Notes: a model not told the origin generated them from the letters alone. A DNA stretch of 64,000 nucleotides from Prinia subflava (GCF_021018805.1 NW_026960609.1:124001-188000), one strand, 5' to 3'. Positions 22,782 through 35,881 are shown, counted from the stretch's first letter. A program made the numbers and translations.

Positions 22782-25526
22782 TCAGTGACCACTTGCATCA
22801 TCAGCATCTGAGTCATCACTTGAGGATTCATCCACCTGGCAACCTTCAAGTTGATCACGGCCTCCACCTCGCCTGTTAGCCGAATTCTGCCTCTGCGGTC
22901 GCAGGTCAGGACGGACACACTTCGAGGGTACCCAACGTGCCCCAGTATCTGTGGACACACACGCATACCCACGCCCCATAGCTATCAGGTCATAGGGACC
23001 TTCCCACTGCTTGGTGACTAAGTTTTGGACCCGAACCTTTGCTCGAGGCTGATGCGCGTCATCCGAAGCCTGCAACGAGAGGTGATGATTCAAAATCACA
23101 GGGTTATTTGAGTTCTGCGGCACTGTGAGGTGGTTGATGGTGTACAAAGCCTTTGCCAACCGACTGTGCGGGGTTTCGCCCTGCATCCCCTGCTTTTGTT
23201 TCTGAAGAACACGCTTGAGTGTCCCATGAGCGCGTTCTACGATTGCTTGCCCCGTTGGAGAATGAGGGATGCCAAAGTTGTGTGACACACCCCACAACTG
23301 CAGGAACTGCCGTACCTGTTGAGAGGCATAAGCAGGACCATTGTCGGTTTTCACCGCAGAAGGTATGCCAAGAATGGCAAAGGCCTGCCTCCAGTGGGCA
23401 ATGACATCGCGGGCTTTCTCTCCAGTGTGAGCCGAAGCCCACATCGCAGAGGAGAATGTGTCCACCGTGACATGCACATACTTGAGCCGGCCAAACTCGG
23501 CGACCTGGGTGACATCGGTCTGCCAAAGCTCCAAGGCCTTAAGGCCCCTGGGGTTAACCCCTGCCGGCAATGGCACACCAAGAGCGTGACAGTCATCGCA
23601 TGACTCGACAATCTCACGAGCCTCAGTGGCCGTCAGTTGGAACTGCTTCTGCAGCGTATGCGCATTTTGGTGGAAAAACCCATGCGATGCCTTGGCCTGC
23701 GCAAGTGTGTCAGGCTGAGGAGCTACCCACGCTGGGTTAGCCAACTTGTCAGCCCTTGCGTTACCTTCTGCAACAAACCCTGGCAAATTAGTGTGGCTTC
23801 GTACATGCAGAACATAATAGGGATGAACCCTGGACTGAATCGCACACCACAGGGCCTTCAGTAAATGAAACAAGGCAGGATTACTGACCTCCTTCAAAAC
23901 TGAATAACCCAATCGCTGTGCGATGTCGGCAACGTAGGCGGAATCCGTGATCAAATTGAAGGGTGTCTGGGAAAATTTTTCAAATGCCATGACGGCATCC
24001 CTTAGTTCAACTAGTTGGGCTGACCCGTCCTCATGGCCTTCCAAAACCTGCCACTCAGATCCATCCTTCCAGGTAACAATGGCTTTTCCTGTTTTCCCTG
24101 AACCGTCAGTGAAGACAGTGGGTCCTTGCACTGGCTCTTGGCTGTTTTTGGGTCGTAATGAAATTCGAGTATTTTTTGCCACTTGCAGTAGCTTGTGGCT
24201 GGGCAGATGATAAGTGATCTGCCCTGAAAAACCCTCTAAAGCACTTTGCAGCGAAACGTTGTTCGCATAGCTCCAATCAAATTCCTCCCTCTGAACCGGG
24301 AGTATGATTCTTGAGGGATCTGCACCCATCAATTGCAAACAGCGTTGCCGGCACTTGATTATCAAGTGCGCAATCAATTCAAACAACGCAGTTGCCGTCT
24401 TGTGCGGCTGATGAGGCAGGAAGACCCATTCCAAGATGTGCAGAGGATCAGTCCAATCATCGTTCCATTGACCAATGATACCTGTAGGATGTAAATCAGG
24501 AGTGGTGATGAACACAGTGACATCAATGGAAGGTTCAATACGGTACACCTGGCGGGCCGAAACAGCTTGCTGCACCTCCTCCAGCACTTTTTGTGCCTCA
24601 GGGGTCAATTTACGAGGTGACTTTAAATCAGTGTCCCCTTTCAACAATTCAAACAAGGGAGACAGTTGTGCGGTGGTCAGTCCCAAGTACGGACGTAACC
24701 AAGTGATGACACCAACCAGCTTCTGAGCATCATTCAGTGTCTTTACTGATTGCACAAACTGCACCTCCTGGTGACCGATAGTCCGTTCCAGAATTTTGAC
24801 ACCCAAATATTTCCAGGGAGGTTGCTGTTGTACCTTTTCTGGAGCCACCTGCAGTCCATGTGAATGCAGAGCATTCAATAACTGAGGCTGTATCCTCAGC
24901 AGCTCATCCTGGGTGGGCGCAGCCACCAAAATGTCATCCATATAATGATAGATGTGAGCATCAGGAAACTGCTTGCGGACTCCAGACAAGGCATGGGCCA
25001 CGTACCGCTGGCATAATACCGGTGAATTTCGCATTCCTTGAGGCAGAAACTTCCATTGATATCTCTGCGCAGGTTCAGCATTGTTTATTGCAGGTACCGT
25101 GAATGCAAATTTTTGTCTGTCATTGGGATGCAGAGGGATCGTAAAAAAACAATCCTTCAGATCCACAATGAGGACCGGCCAGTCCGCGGGAAGCATGGTA
25201 GGCGATGGCATGCCCGCCTGCAATGTCCCCATGCCTTCCATCACGGCATTGATTTTTCAGAGGTCTTGTAGCAACCTCCATTTCCCAGACTTCTTTTTGA
25301 TACAAAACACAGGAGTGTTCCAGGGACTGGTAGATGGTTCCAGATGCCCCTGGTCCAACTGCTCCTGAACAAGTTCACGAAGGGCGACTAGCTTGTCATG
25401 AGAGAGGGGCCACTGATTCTCCCAGATGGGTTTGTCCACCAGCCACCGTAAAGGAGGCGTGGGACACTCTGCGCCCTTCATCACAGTGGCCCCCATTAAA
25501 AATCCGTGGTGATTCGCACCCCCCAC
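22782..25526 (-). pseudogene. pol: ERV E pol: RT, RNase H, integrase; one in-frame stop
   Basis: Reads from about 25526 to 22782 in one frame, closed only by TGA at 25257-25259 in the RT fingers (a CGA-to-TGA type change judged from context). RT has YMDD near 24945; RNase H has FTDGSGKTG near 24100 and DSAY near 23940; integrase has H-x3-H near 23670, CDDC near 23605, and catalytic QTDV, KTDNGPAY and VERAH. A GPYDL...GRGYAC C-terminal domain and an Asp/Ser-rich tail end the protein. Without the stop all catalytic residues are present. It is a pseudogene by one codon. Confidence 0.92.
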
Positions 25527-26160
25527 GCGGCCAAAACATCCCTCCCCCAGAGGTTCCTAGGAGTGTTCATAACATGAGGCCAAACCATGGCCGTCTGTCC
25601 CTCCGGGTTGGTAACGATAACGGGATTCTGGCTCACGTAGCTTTGTGTCGTTCCTCCTATGCCCGTCACAGGTGTCTGCACCAGGCTCAAAGGCCACTGT
25701 GGGGGCCAAGCTGCCAGGGAGAGAATCGTAACATCGGCCCCAGGGTCCAGGAGGGCGGGAAGTTGAATCTCCGGCGGCGTTGCACCAGCCATGGACACAG
25801 TACACACCATCTCAGGACGGTCTTTGGTCAGGGCAACGGTCCAGTGCACTTGAGGTGGCCCAGTAGACCAGAAACCGCCGTCACCTCGTGACCGGTCCTC
25901 TGTCCTGGAAACAGAAGACTTAAAAGGAACAAGTTGAGCAATTCGTGTGCCTTTTGGGATAGTCAGAGGGGGGGTAGGTGTGGAGACCATCGCGTGAATC
26001 TGCCCGGAAAAATCGGCATCGATCAGCCCCAGGTGCACAATGATACCCTGAATGGTGGCACTGGACCTCCCCATCAGGAAGGCACTCATGCCATCACCCA
26101 ACAGACCAAAGGCATCCAGGGGAACCTTGTGTATTTTGTCCGAACCAATTACGACAGACT
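25496..26160 (-). CDS. pro: ERV E dUTPase-protease frame
   Basis: The frame between gag and pol, reached by a -1 shift from gag. The N-terminal half has trimeric dUTPase motifs ([11 protein letters not shown] near 26025, then [10 protein letters not shown] near 25945). The C-terminal half is a retroviral aspartic protease domain with LLDPGADVT and a GRDVLAAWG end. The catalytic triplet is Asp-Pro-Gly (25742-25747) and not Asp-Thr/Ser-Gly, which argues against activity in this copy. The 5' dUTPase motifs must lie in or before the gag overlap, or be lost. No consensus slippery heptamer was settled. Confidence 0.85.
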
Positions 26161-28857
26161 CGGCTGTGCAGACATCAACTCCTGCTGAACCGCGGGTGCT
26201 GGCTGCAAGCCTGCCGAGCAGATCTCCATTGGTTCGGGATGAGGCTGAGGCATTTGTGTTGGCACGTGCCTCACCTTCGCGCTCCGTGTTGCATTTCCCG
26301 AACTGATCAACGAACGACCATTCACGTGCACTGTTGCCTTACACGCGTCTGCAGCGTGATTCGGCCTTCCACATCGTGCACAAAAGAACAAGACAGCCGT
26401 AGGCTTCTGCGCCTTTCTGCCCTGTTTCCTCCTGGCCCAAGCACCCCTTTGCTGCCACTGCACACCGTGGGGAGTGATCCAAGCGGGCTGTGCAGCAGCA
26501 GCCGCAGTCGGCTGCATGGCTGCAGCCACAGCAGCCATCTTGTGGCTGGGAGGGGTCACCCTCGCACAGGCCTGAACCATCCGTGGCATCGGTGGATCCC
26601 CAGGAAGTGCTTCCATGATCCCCCTACACACAGCATTGCAGTTGTTTTGAGCAAGCAACGGAAGCATGAGCTTCCTAGCCGCAGGATCACTCACCTGCCT
26701 TTCAACAGCAGCAGTCAGTCTTCCCGCAAAGCGGAGAAAAGGCTCATCAGCTCCCTGGACAATTTTTACAAAGGACTCTTCTGGAGTAGCCATCTGTATT
26801 GTCTGGACCAGGGCTGCCATGCCTGTTTCCTGGCACTGCTCCTGGACCAAGGGCTGAAAACCAACCTGCCCATCGGCCCTGGCATAATTGCCTGTTCCCA
26901 GCAGCATATCAGTATTAACTGTATGCCTAGGATCGGCCGGATCCAGTGTCGTGTTCCGTTCCACCACTCTGGCCGCCAGCTGAGTCCACATGTCCTCAAA
27001 GCAGTCATACTCAACTGGTGGAAAGAGGGTCCGAGCTATGGTTCTTATGTCAAATGGTATTAAAAGATTTGCGTTGAAAAACCGGAGGATCTGCATCACC
27101 TCGGCCGACCCCAGACCATACTTCCTGACTGCATCACGCAGCTCTGCCAAGGCCTGCCAAGCCAAGGGTTGATGGGTGTTATGAGTAACATCCTGAAGGA
27201 CAGGGAAGGCCTGAAGACCCCCGGATGAAGCAGCAGAGCCTGCCACATCCTGCCCTGTGGGTCCCACAGGGTTAGAGGCAGGCACTCGGCTAGGGACTGG
27301 CTGAACACCCGACGCTGCAGGTCCAGCAGCAGCATCAGCAGCAATACCAACAGGGCTGGAGTACACATCTTCAACCCCCAATGAGTCTTGCGCACCAGCA
27401 CAATCACCCACTTGTTCGGACTTAGCTCTCACTTCCCCCCAAAACCGCTTGCGGTCTCTCGGGCGTACTGCCACCTGACAGGGGGGGAGTGTCCACCAGG
27501 CTGTGGAGGAAGAACCAACAGTGCGGGGCCCTTTACTTCTATCAAAGACCGGCCGCATCCCGGCCGTGTCCCCGCTGGCGCTGAACTTAAACACCCCGGC
27601 GTCCGAAGCCGCCGCGGCGCTCGCAGCGGGAACGGGAGGGGGAGCGGGGCCAGCCGCCGACGCCGGACCCGCCCCAGCCCCCGCGGGGCTGGAGCCCGCC
27701 TGCAGCGCCGCGGCACCGGCCGCCGGGGACCGCTCCAAGGGCTCCGCGGCACGCACGCATCCCGGCAAAGCCTCACCGCCCGGGATCGATTCGGGCGGAG
27801 ACGGCAGCAGCAGCTCAGCCGCCGCCGGGGCTGTCCCACCTGCCGCCGGCAACCCGGCGGAGCCGGCCGTTGCCACAGCTGGCATGGGCAGAGGAGGGCC
27901 TGGGACCGCCCCCAGAAGGGTCCCAGCGGGCGGGCGGACACCCACAGCAGGCACAGTCGTCCCCGCGGGGAGCGGGGCTGTGCGCCCGCCCGCCGGGGCG
28001 GGGTCCAGCGAAAAACCGACCGGGGCCCCGCCTCCGGGGGCGTCCACACCCCCCGCGCCCTCAGCAGGCGGGGCGGGTGGAGAAGTGGCCAGCGCAGCAC
28101 CCCCCGGGGCGAGCCCGGACGCTGGAGCGGGCTGTGCCGCTCCAGCCGGCTTCACCGGGCACGCAATGGGCGTGCCACAGCATGGACACCACACCGTGAC
28201 TGAATCCCGGTCAAAGAGCTCTGGGGGCCGCGCTCCCGGGTCGCCGTCCCCCTCCAACGCCGGAAAGGCATGGAGGAGGGGCTCCTCCGTCCCTGGTGCA
28301 GGTACAGGCGGGACCAGCCCCGGGCTTGCCGGGGCCCCGCCCCCCTGCTGCCCGAGCAGCTCGGAGGGGTCCGGGGCTCGCCCCGCCCCCCGGAGATCCA
28401 CACCGAAGCCCGGGGGAGAAAGACCCCCCGGCGCAGCGACCGGAGAGGGAGGGGTTGAGATTTCCTCCCTTGGGAGCTGAAGTCCGGCCTCAGACAATAC
28501 TTCCCGGTCTGACAGAATGACCTCGCCGTCCCCCAGCTCCCCGCCCCATTTCAGGATGGGGGAAACAGCCCGCGAGCTCTACGAGCTGGGAGGGCTTGAC
28601 CTGAACGCAGCCCTCTCAAACAGCTTCCATTTCATCAAAAGGCGTGCTACTTCCACATCATATTCCGTGTCGACCGCTTCCATGAGGCATTCTCCCAGGA
28701 GGGACCACGCCTCTGGACGGAGCACCTTATCTGGTGTGGGAAAGAACCCACGCCCTCTGCCCCACTCGTACAAACGCTGAAGCTCCTGCCGAGACACCCG
28801 AGCGTGTTTCCGCTCCAACAAATCCCCCCAAAACTCCAACTCCTCGGAGTCCTGCAT
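26149..28857 (-). pseudogene. gag: ERV E gag, 902 codons with one internal TAG
   Basis: Starts at 28857, about 110 bases inside the primer site. The matrix head (first 92 residues) is closed by TAG at 28579-28581, but the same frame continues open to 26149. A long Pro/Ala/Gly-rich spacer (28480-27430, very G+C-rich) leads to capsid (about 27200-26500) with a clear major homology region (QGADEPFLRFAGRL near 26740), then one zinc knuckle C-x2-C-x4-H-x4-C (CARCGRPNHAADAC near 26370). The long spacer makes this Gag larger than usual. Antisense open frames over the spacer are composition shadows. Confidence 0.9.
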
Positions 28858-28969
28858 ACTGCATGGGAGTAGACACTGGCACCGGTGTAGCGCAAAGCAA
28901 TTTGTCTAAAAAAAAACCACCGCACAACAGGGAGGGAGGGAAAGGAAAGATCTCACCAAACGACTTCTC

Positions 28970-28987
28970 ACACAGACGGGGTCACCA
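28970..28987 (-). promoter_or_regulatory. ERV E primer-binding site
   Basis: TGGTGACCCCGTCTGTGT on the minus strand, two bases after the 5' LTR end. tRNA not assigned. Confidence 0.8.
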
Positions 28988-28989
28988 GC

Positions 28990-29358
28990 TGTTGCCCGGA
29001 ACGCAATAATCAACAACACGGAGGCAGAGTCTTCAGTGAAAGCTGCTCCCCACCGAGAAAAGAGGGGCCAGCCTGTTTATTCTTTTCCTTTTATAATTTT
29101 GTGGGTCTGGGAGCACATTGGCTCCTGGGGTTACTACCCCTTCACCCCACATGCCAGACCAACTGTCAACCAACATTATTTTCAGGTGGGAAATATGTAA
29201 GCAAAGGACAGTGAACAAAACCAAGAAGGGTTGTTTATGTTCCAAAGCGTGAGAAAGTGAAAGACTGACCCTTAATATCGCAACAGTAGCTAAAGAACTG
29301 ACTCCATCTTACAAGCAAGTAGAAGGCTTTAAAAAATCTCAGAAAACCCAGGGCAACA
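28990..29358 (-). repeat. ERV E 5' LTR
   Basis: 369 bp, about 99% identical to 22309-22677; abuts the GGAAGC duplication at 29359. Confidence 0.93.
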
Positions 29359-29364
29359 GGAAGC

Positions 29365-30801
29365 CCCAGCACGGACTGTGTGCTTTCTAAAATTCAGTTA
29401 CTGTAAAAATCTTTTCTGGTCCCTTCCACATTCCCACGACTCCACCTTCTAGTAGGTATAGTCTTGCTCTCTGGATAAGTGGAGAGAGCAAACCTCTTTA
29501 TTCAGCAGAGAGTGGCTTGGAACCAGAACAAGAGCTTATTAGTATTCAAACCTAATAATGTTTGAAAGAGTAAATGAACAACCTGAATTTAAGCTGCATA
29601 CATACTTTTATTGTTCATCAGATTTAGCGTCATAGCCTTTTGACCACTGAGTCTGTAAAAGATGAATTTTCTTGGTTTCTCTGCCTAGACCCCATGGCTC
29701 ATGCAGTTAAGAATGGGTTGGAATTTCTATATGCTTTTGTAAGGGAGGAAAAATGCACTGTAACATCTGATCCTTGTAGGCTGGGTACTTTTTAACCTAT
29801 TCCATATTTCTGAAAATTGTTCTTCACTGGATAATGCTGGGTGTAATATAAACTTGGGAACTCAATCATTGCTCTTCATTCTATGAAAGACAGTAAAAAA
29901 TCACACCAGGGCTGAATGCAATTCTTTGTTTTTTGGAGTGAGCTCTCTCTCTTGTGGAGGAAGGAGAGCTAGACTATATAAATGAAAAGAGCAAATAAGT
30001 TATTAGTAGTTTGAGTATACAAAATATGTCTTAGTTCTAGTTCTCCTTGTTTTCTGTTTTGTTTGCTTTTGCTTATATGTTAATCTGTAATATTTGAAGT
30101 ATAGGATTAGCCAGACTGTTAGTAGCTTGGCAATTCAATTGCTGAAGTTAGTGGGAAATTTACACATAGATCTTGAGTACCCTTGACCCTGGCTCTCCTT
30201 ATTCAGTAAACTCTAAAAGAGAGCATGCTCTGTGGTATCTTCAGAGAGATCTCAGCGAAGTCATTAACATGTTTCTTTCATGACACATGGGTGGAAGAAG
30301 GGACATAAAGATAATAGCCTGTCAAGTCTAGACACAGAGGGCCCAATTCATCCCCAGCATAGCACCATTCATTTTGTCCAGTGAGTCTGGGATGAATTCA
30401 GCTTGTTTTCTGTTAATGCTGTTTTTGTTTCATTGACAAAAGTGATTGCACTGACTTGTGATTACAATCTTTCCCAAAGAGTACCATGTTCATATGTGTG
30501 CTGACTAAAAGTAAATACAATGTCTATGGGAGTTGGTGGGAAAAAATTCTTTCCTAATGAAGTAACTGGTGTCAAGGTCTCTGACATTTGTACAGAACTC
30601 TGGAAAAAAGCATGAATGGCTTTTGAATAAAAAAAAAGAGTTAAGAAACATAAATCATATTGCATTCTTCTCTTCCATTGGACTCAGATGTCAAACGCAC
30701 TAAATAAGCAGATTAACCATGTAGGCTGGTTCAGACATAGCCTGAAAATTGTTAAATTTAATCTTAAGTGTTTGAATTTTTTTCTTTAATGAAAGATCAT
30801 G
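29365..30801. other. MANBA intron sequence, nothing recognised
   Basis: Unique-looking A+T-rich DNA with no exon or named repeat. Confidence 0.5.
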
Positions 30802-31624
30802 TGTCTTGGTTTGAAAGACAGGTATCTGCTAGGAAGGGGGCAGGACCTCCCTAGAGATGGAGAATTCAAATCCCCTCCCTCCAAATTATTCTAATTTAGA
30901 AAATTAAAGGGCTTTCAGGCAGAGGTAAGGGGATAGGAATAACAGTTCTTTAAAAGTGTACATGACAAAAGAAACAAACAACAACTACAGCATTAATAAT
31001 AAACAGAACCAGGAACCTTGAGGGCTTTCTTTCACAAAGTCTGGGGGCAGTTTGATCTTGGTGCCCCTGTGGGACTCCAAGAGACCAAGCTGGAACGGTG
31101 GAAAGTCACGGGCTGGTGGATGAGATCAGGAGCTCTGCGCTGGTAGCTGGAGCGGCAGGGATGTCCTGGCAGGACAGGGCAGGGCAGTGCAGGGCTACAG
31201 AGTAGCAGAAAAGCTTCTAACACCAAGGAAGCAGAGGCGGTGGGGGCAGGGCCGGCCCAGCAGGGCAGGAGGAGGTGAGCTCATAGTTCCTGGGCACACA
31301 AGCAGATGATGGTAGATTTCCCAGGACGGGATGCAGTGATGACAGTGAACTCTTCTCGCAGCAAGCAGCTGCCTGTCCGTCCTCCCTGATGCTGAGAGCA
31401 AGAGACCGAAACTGCCTCCAACTCTGTCTTTTACTTCTCCCAAAGCTAGTGTTATCTTCCCCCTCAGAGGGAAACTCCCAGAGACCCCAAAACAATAGGT
31501 GTAGACTTGTGCTGCCATCTCTTTTGACCACTTCTTTGTTTTAAAGTACTCAGTCCTTAAGTTTCCTAGCATCTTATGGGAAAAATTTGTGTAAGTGAAA
31601 AAGAAACAAATCTAACCCCCAACA
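30802..31624 (+). repeat. LTR of the TGTCTTGG family, diverged
   Basis: Starts TGTCTTGGTTTGAAAGACAGGTATCTG, shared for its first tens of bases with 43303. The right edge (CCCAACA at 31617-31624) is a guess and no target duplication was found. Confidence 0.55.
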
Positions 31625-33699
31625 CCTCCCATTCCTTACTGTGTTCCTGACTTCTAAAACAGTTCTGTATCCCTTACAGGGTAGGAGAACAGTTCCTTTC
31701 TTTTCTAAAATCTGATGTCTATGGAGCTATGTAGCGCCACAGCTAAAAAGGCAGCACTGCCAAAAAGGTGATGAAGCCTTAGAAAAAGATTGCATAATCG
31801 CTGGCCACTCTTAAATGACCTTTTTTGAGTTACCTAGGTAAATAACCTTTGGATACCCTGTGTCACTTCACTTCATTGGCAGCAGGTATCTCACATGCTA
31901 CTGTTTACTGGACTGATTGGAACCAGAATATACTGCAATACATAAGATTTTCTCATGAGAGAGAGGAAACATTCTTCAAACCTCTCAGTAGATATTCTTT
32001 CAGGTAAATAAAAGCAAAAGAAAATCTTGTGGAGTAATACTGCTTACATTCGCTTGTAGTCCTTTGGATAGGCAAATCTCAGGAGGAATTTTTGAGCGGT
32101 AGAAGGTGCTCTAATGAGGAGCAAATTCAATTAAAAAATCAGGCTCCAGCCAGTGGACAGGAGTCCCAGCAGGTGTAGAAGGAGCCACACCTGACGGAGT
32201 TCTCCACGGGAGCTTCACTGTTGCAGGACACATTTGTGGGTGGAGGATGTGCTGTGAGCAGGAATTTGGGGCTTCTGACAGTACTGGCAGTTAATAGCAT
32301 TAGGGGGTCTGCCTTGAAGCTCTTCTATATTTTACTGGCTCTGCTGATTTTCTGCATTGCTGTGTAACTCTGCATCTGTTTTCCCAGTTTGACTGCATTG
32401 TCTGTGTGTGTTCTTGAGTTGACTTGTCTTGAGTTGTTTGCATGGAGAGAAAGCAAGCAGGGTGTTTATGTTCCAGTATGCACACTCTGTAACTTGCATA
32501 CTTATGTGCTTTGTTTGATTTTGACACAGAAGCATAGAAACAGTTTTTGTTACTGTTGTCAACTGACATGCAAGTTACATGAGCAATTACCAATACCCGG
32601 TTTCATTTAAAACAACCATTAGTCTCTGCTTAGCCTTTTAATGGATTACATTAAATAGGCACTACAAAGTAAAACTTCCAAAATTATTTTTGCTTATTTA
32701 GTTGTCCCACCCCCAGCTTCAGGAGAGATCTGTTAGTATAGTGCAACTGCAAGTCTGGAAGGAAGCACTTCCTTCAGAGAAGAGGCAGCAGTATTTCATT
32801 ATTCTTTGTGCACAAAAGGTTTTGCTGCATGAATTCACATCAGCTGATTTTATGAGAAGCCCTGAAATGTGTTCTCATGTACTGATGAGGCTAATGGAGC
32901 CCTTTCTCTGTGTGGTGCATGTTAGAGACTGAGACCTCACCAGAAATTTATTTCTCGTTAAGAGCTTACTGCAGATTACATTGTGGAGTCAGTAGGTGTT
33001 CGAGTGGTGCATGTCTCCGAGATGTGTATCATCCTTCCTGCAGTTGCCACGCAAAGTGCTGTGCTGCCAACATGACAGCATTTTGCTTATCAGTTAGTGG
33101 TGAGTAGAGGGGTGACATCATTAGTGGCCAATGAGACATCCAGTCATTCCAGGCAGCAGCAAACACTCCCTTGTTGTCGAGGCACACGCTGAGTCTGTGC
33201 TTCCATTTGCATCCATACAGCACAGAGATCAGTACTTCCTCAGAAGCAGTTAAGATAATTCTGTACTGGAGAAGCTGAAAGATATATTCATGATGGTTGT
33301 GTCCAAGTACAGCTACAGCAAAACATTTTGAGCTGCTTTCTGGCTTCAATTTGTTTGAAAAGACTGAGGCACTCCTTGCCTGTCTATATTCAGTGCTGAT
33401 CCCTCCATTGTTTGGTTGCATTCATTGTTGCTTTCTTTCCACAATTTTTGTGTGATGAACTCAACTTGCAAATGCTGGCAACAGGAATGAGCAGCAGAAG
33501 TAGGCTGCTAGAGTGAAGATAAATATTCTATCATCATGGAGATTGTATTTCATGTTTGTAAAAATTATGGAGTACTAATGATGTGATTAGGAAGCATACA
33601 GAAACAAAGCAAAAAACCACCAAATGAATGAGAGAATTTGACTTAAAAGCTTGACATAAGTGAAGCAGTCAGTGTGGCCACATATTAACAGTCACAGTT
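31625..33699. other. MANBA intron sequence, about 2 kb
   Basis: No coding exon or named repeat seen on either strand. Confidence 0.5.
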
Positions 33700-33705
33700 G
33701 AAAGT

Positions 33706-34225
33706 TGTGGCGGTGTGTGAAATTTGGTTTATTAAGTTTGTTATATGTTCCATTGTTCCCTCCCCATCCCCGTGTACCCCTGTGGCAAGTTACGTAACTG
33801 TCAGTTTTCTGTCACTCACAAAGCCCACGAGTTTTGTATTTCTCCCTCTCCCCTGGTTGGCAAAAATTGAACATTGCACCTGTCTAACGGTCCCTAGAAT
33901 TCCCTCTATTGGTTGTTTTGCCTTTACCCCTCCCTGACACCATCTGTATAAAAGTGTACGCAGAACCGCCCCTCGGGGCAGTTGCGAGAGCAGACGCAAG
34001 CGCGGAATATCGCGCTTGCCGGACAGTAAACGCTGCTACTTCACTGCCTCCCACCCTGCCTCTGCTTCGTCACTTTAAGACCGCTGCCAAGGATCTCTCG
34101 AAACAAAGAACCCACAGGAATCAGTATTGTCGCACGGCGCACGAACTGATCCTCGTCCCGTGTCACAGTGTCCCGGGCTGACCGTGCGTGGAGACACTGA
34201 GGTCTCGAAACACAGCACCGTGACA
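33706..34225 (+). repeat. Solo LTR of the ERV A/ERV C family
   Basis: 520 bp, TGTGGCGGTG start and CACCGTGACA end, with perfect 6-bp duplications GAAAGT at 33700-33705 and 34226-34231. A CCACAGGAATCAG block matches both proviruses. Left by LTR-LTR recombination. Confidence 0.92.
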
Positions 34226-34231
34226 GAAAGT

Positions 34232-35256
34232 ATTACTGCTGTATATTGAATATCGCATGGAATAGATAAAAGAATAAATGAGAGGAGGTTATGATACAGG
34301 CCTCAGTGAACAATGGATGCTCCTGACATGGATATTTGGAGTTTGGAGGAATCAAGTGTCAGTGTACCTCAGCTGAGGAGTAGCATCTACACGTGTGCAT
34401 GTATGTCCAGGAGTGCTCAGGGTGTGTTGTGGACACAAAATGAAATGATAGCCTGGACTTCAGCAGAAGAAATCACACTTCTCTCTTTAAATGATTTTCA
34501 CCTCAGAGCTGCAGCAGGAGAGAGTATTAGCATATCTCAGCTGAAGCACAAAACCTCATTAGTATTGTGGTAATTCACTCAAAGCTATCTGAGCCCCAGG
34601 TGCATTTGATACCTCTTGTTATACATGTTGCTCAGACTTTCTCCCTTGCATGTTCAAGAGCGCTGCAGTGGAGGCTTGGTGGCCAAATAGACATGGAAGG
34701 CAAACTGGATAAAATATGACAACAACTTTTATGATGGATGTAGGATGCCAGATTGAGAAGTTTTCAAAGGTGAGCCCTAAAGTTTAATTCCATTTGGCAT
34801 TGCACTGATAATATTAGGACGTCTGCTCTGCATAGCAGGTGTCTAGAGCTCTTAAATGTTTTGCTGAGTTGTAATATGCATGTGAAAATGCTAATGAGAA
34901 ATGACTTTATCTAATGTCATAATGTGTGGCTACCTGCTTTCTGGTAGTCTTAGCTTGTATGGATGCTGTTACTTACATTGTGGCTGCAAGCTGGCTTACA
35001 GTTAACCAGAAACCTCAGAGGAGAAAAGATGTTAACTTCTTAAGTTTTCTAGCTTATGAAAAGAAAACAGCACTTCTAAACTTGATATACCATGCTCTTG
35101 GTTTTGTATCATGCACTGAAAACCCCTTTTAGATTTCTGTAAGATCATGCAAAGGTTTATTACTGAGATTTTTCTTGCTAATTCAGTTTGTAAAAATTTA
35201 TGAGATAGACACATTCCTAAAAACCTAACCTACATTTATTTATTAAAATGTGATAG
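34232..35256. other. MANBA intron sequence, about 1 kb
   Basis: Nothing recognised. Confidence 0.5.
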
Positions 35257-35261
35257 ATATC

Positions 35262-35881
35262 TGTGCTGGTTTGAAAGTAAAACCAGTGAGACTCCAAGTC
35301 AGAAATACAATTTAATAGAGAGAGAAGAAACAAACAACAAAAAGATAAAAATAAAAATAAAATAAGATAAATGCAATAGTACAAAGGACTACTGACAGAG
35401 TCAAAATGCAAACCTGACACCCTCTTGGTCAGGGTGTTGGAAGCAGCTCGAAGTAAGGCCTCCCAGAGTGACAGTTGTGGCTCCGTTGAAGTAGAAATGA
35501 TCCTCAAGAAAGGGTCCAGTCTTCCTCTGGGGATCCAGTGGAAACAGGCTCCCTTGGTGTTTGGGATTGCTGGTTTTATCCTGGTGGAAAGGCTTTGGCT
35601 CCTCCCACTGGGTGGAGCATCTCACAATGGAATGAAGTAATGTTATCAGTCATGTGAGAGGCCTTAAATGGCCCATTCACAGGTGATATCCCTTGGAGCA
35701 GGGTGAGTGGAGGAAAAGAAGGCACTGCCTTATTTGGTGTTATCAGTTGTCCCATTAACAAAAGACATCTGCCCTCTTTTCACCCCTGGAGTTACAGGAG
35801 ATAAGGAACAATATCTCCCAACCGACTTCAACAGATGAAAATAGAATACACATTTTTGGTCACATTTTTCAACCCAAGACA
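35262..35881 (+). repeat. Solo LTR, TGTCTTGG-related subfamily
   Basis: 620 bp, TGTGCTGGTTTG start, CCCAAGACA end; flanks ATATC and ATATG are a 5-bp duplication with one mismatch. Contains the CCCATT..ACAGGTGATATCC block shared with the 18495 and 43303 copies. Confidence 0.8.

Larger units (their letters stand above)
22309..29358 (-). mobile_element. ERV E: young, nearly complete provirus without env
   Basis: Two 369-bp LTRs flank gag, dUTPase-protease and pol on the minus strand, with 6-bp GGAAGC duplications at 22303-22308 and 29359-29364. The LTRs differ at about four positions, all near the termini. gag, pro and pol lie in three frames, each shifted by -1 from the last, the betaretrovirus plan. 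Pol ends about 105 bases before the 3' LTR, so no env was deleted from an obvious gap. It lies in the MANBA intron, antisense to the gene. Confidence 0.95.

Noticed and set aside
22312..22782. A hidden short env between ERV E pol and its 3' LTR
   Set aside because: Only about 105 bases separate pol and LTR, holding the polypurine tract.
27388..28480. Long + strand open frames over the ERV E gag spacer
   Set aside because: They mirror the G+C-rich Pro/Ala spacer of gag on the minus strand and have no domain of their own.
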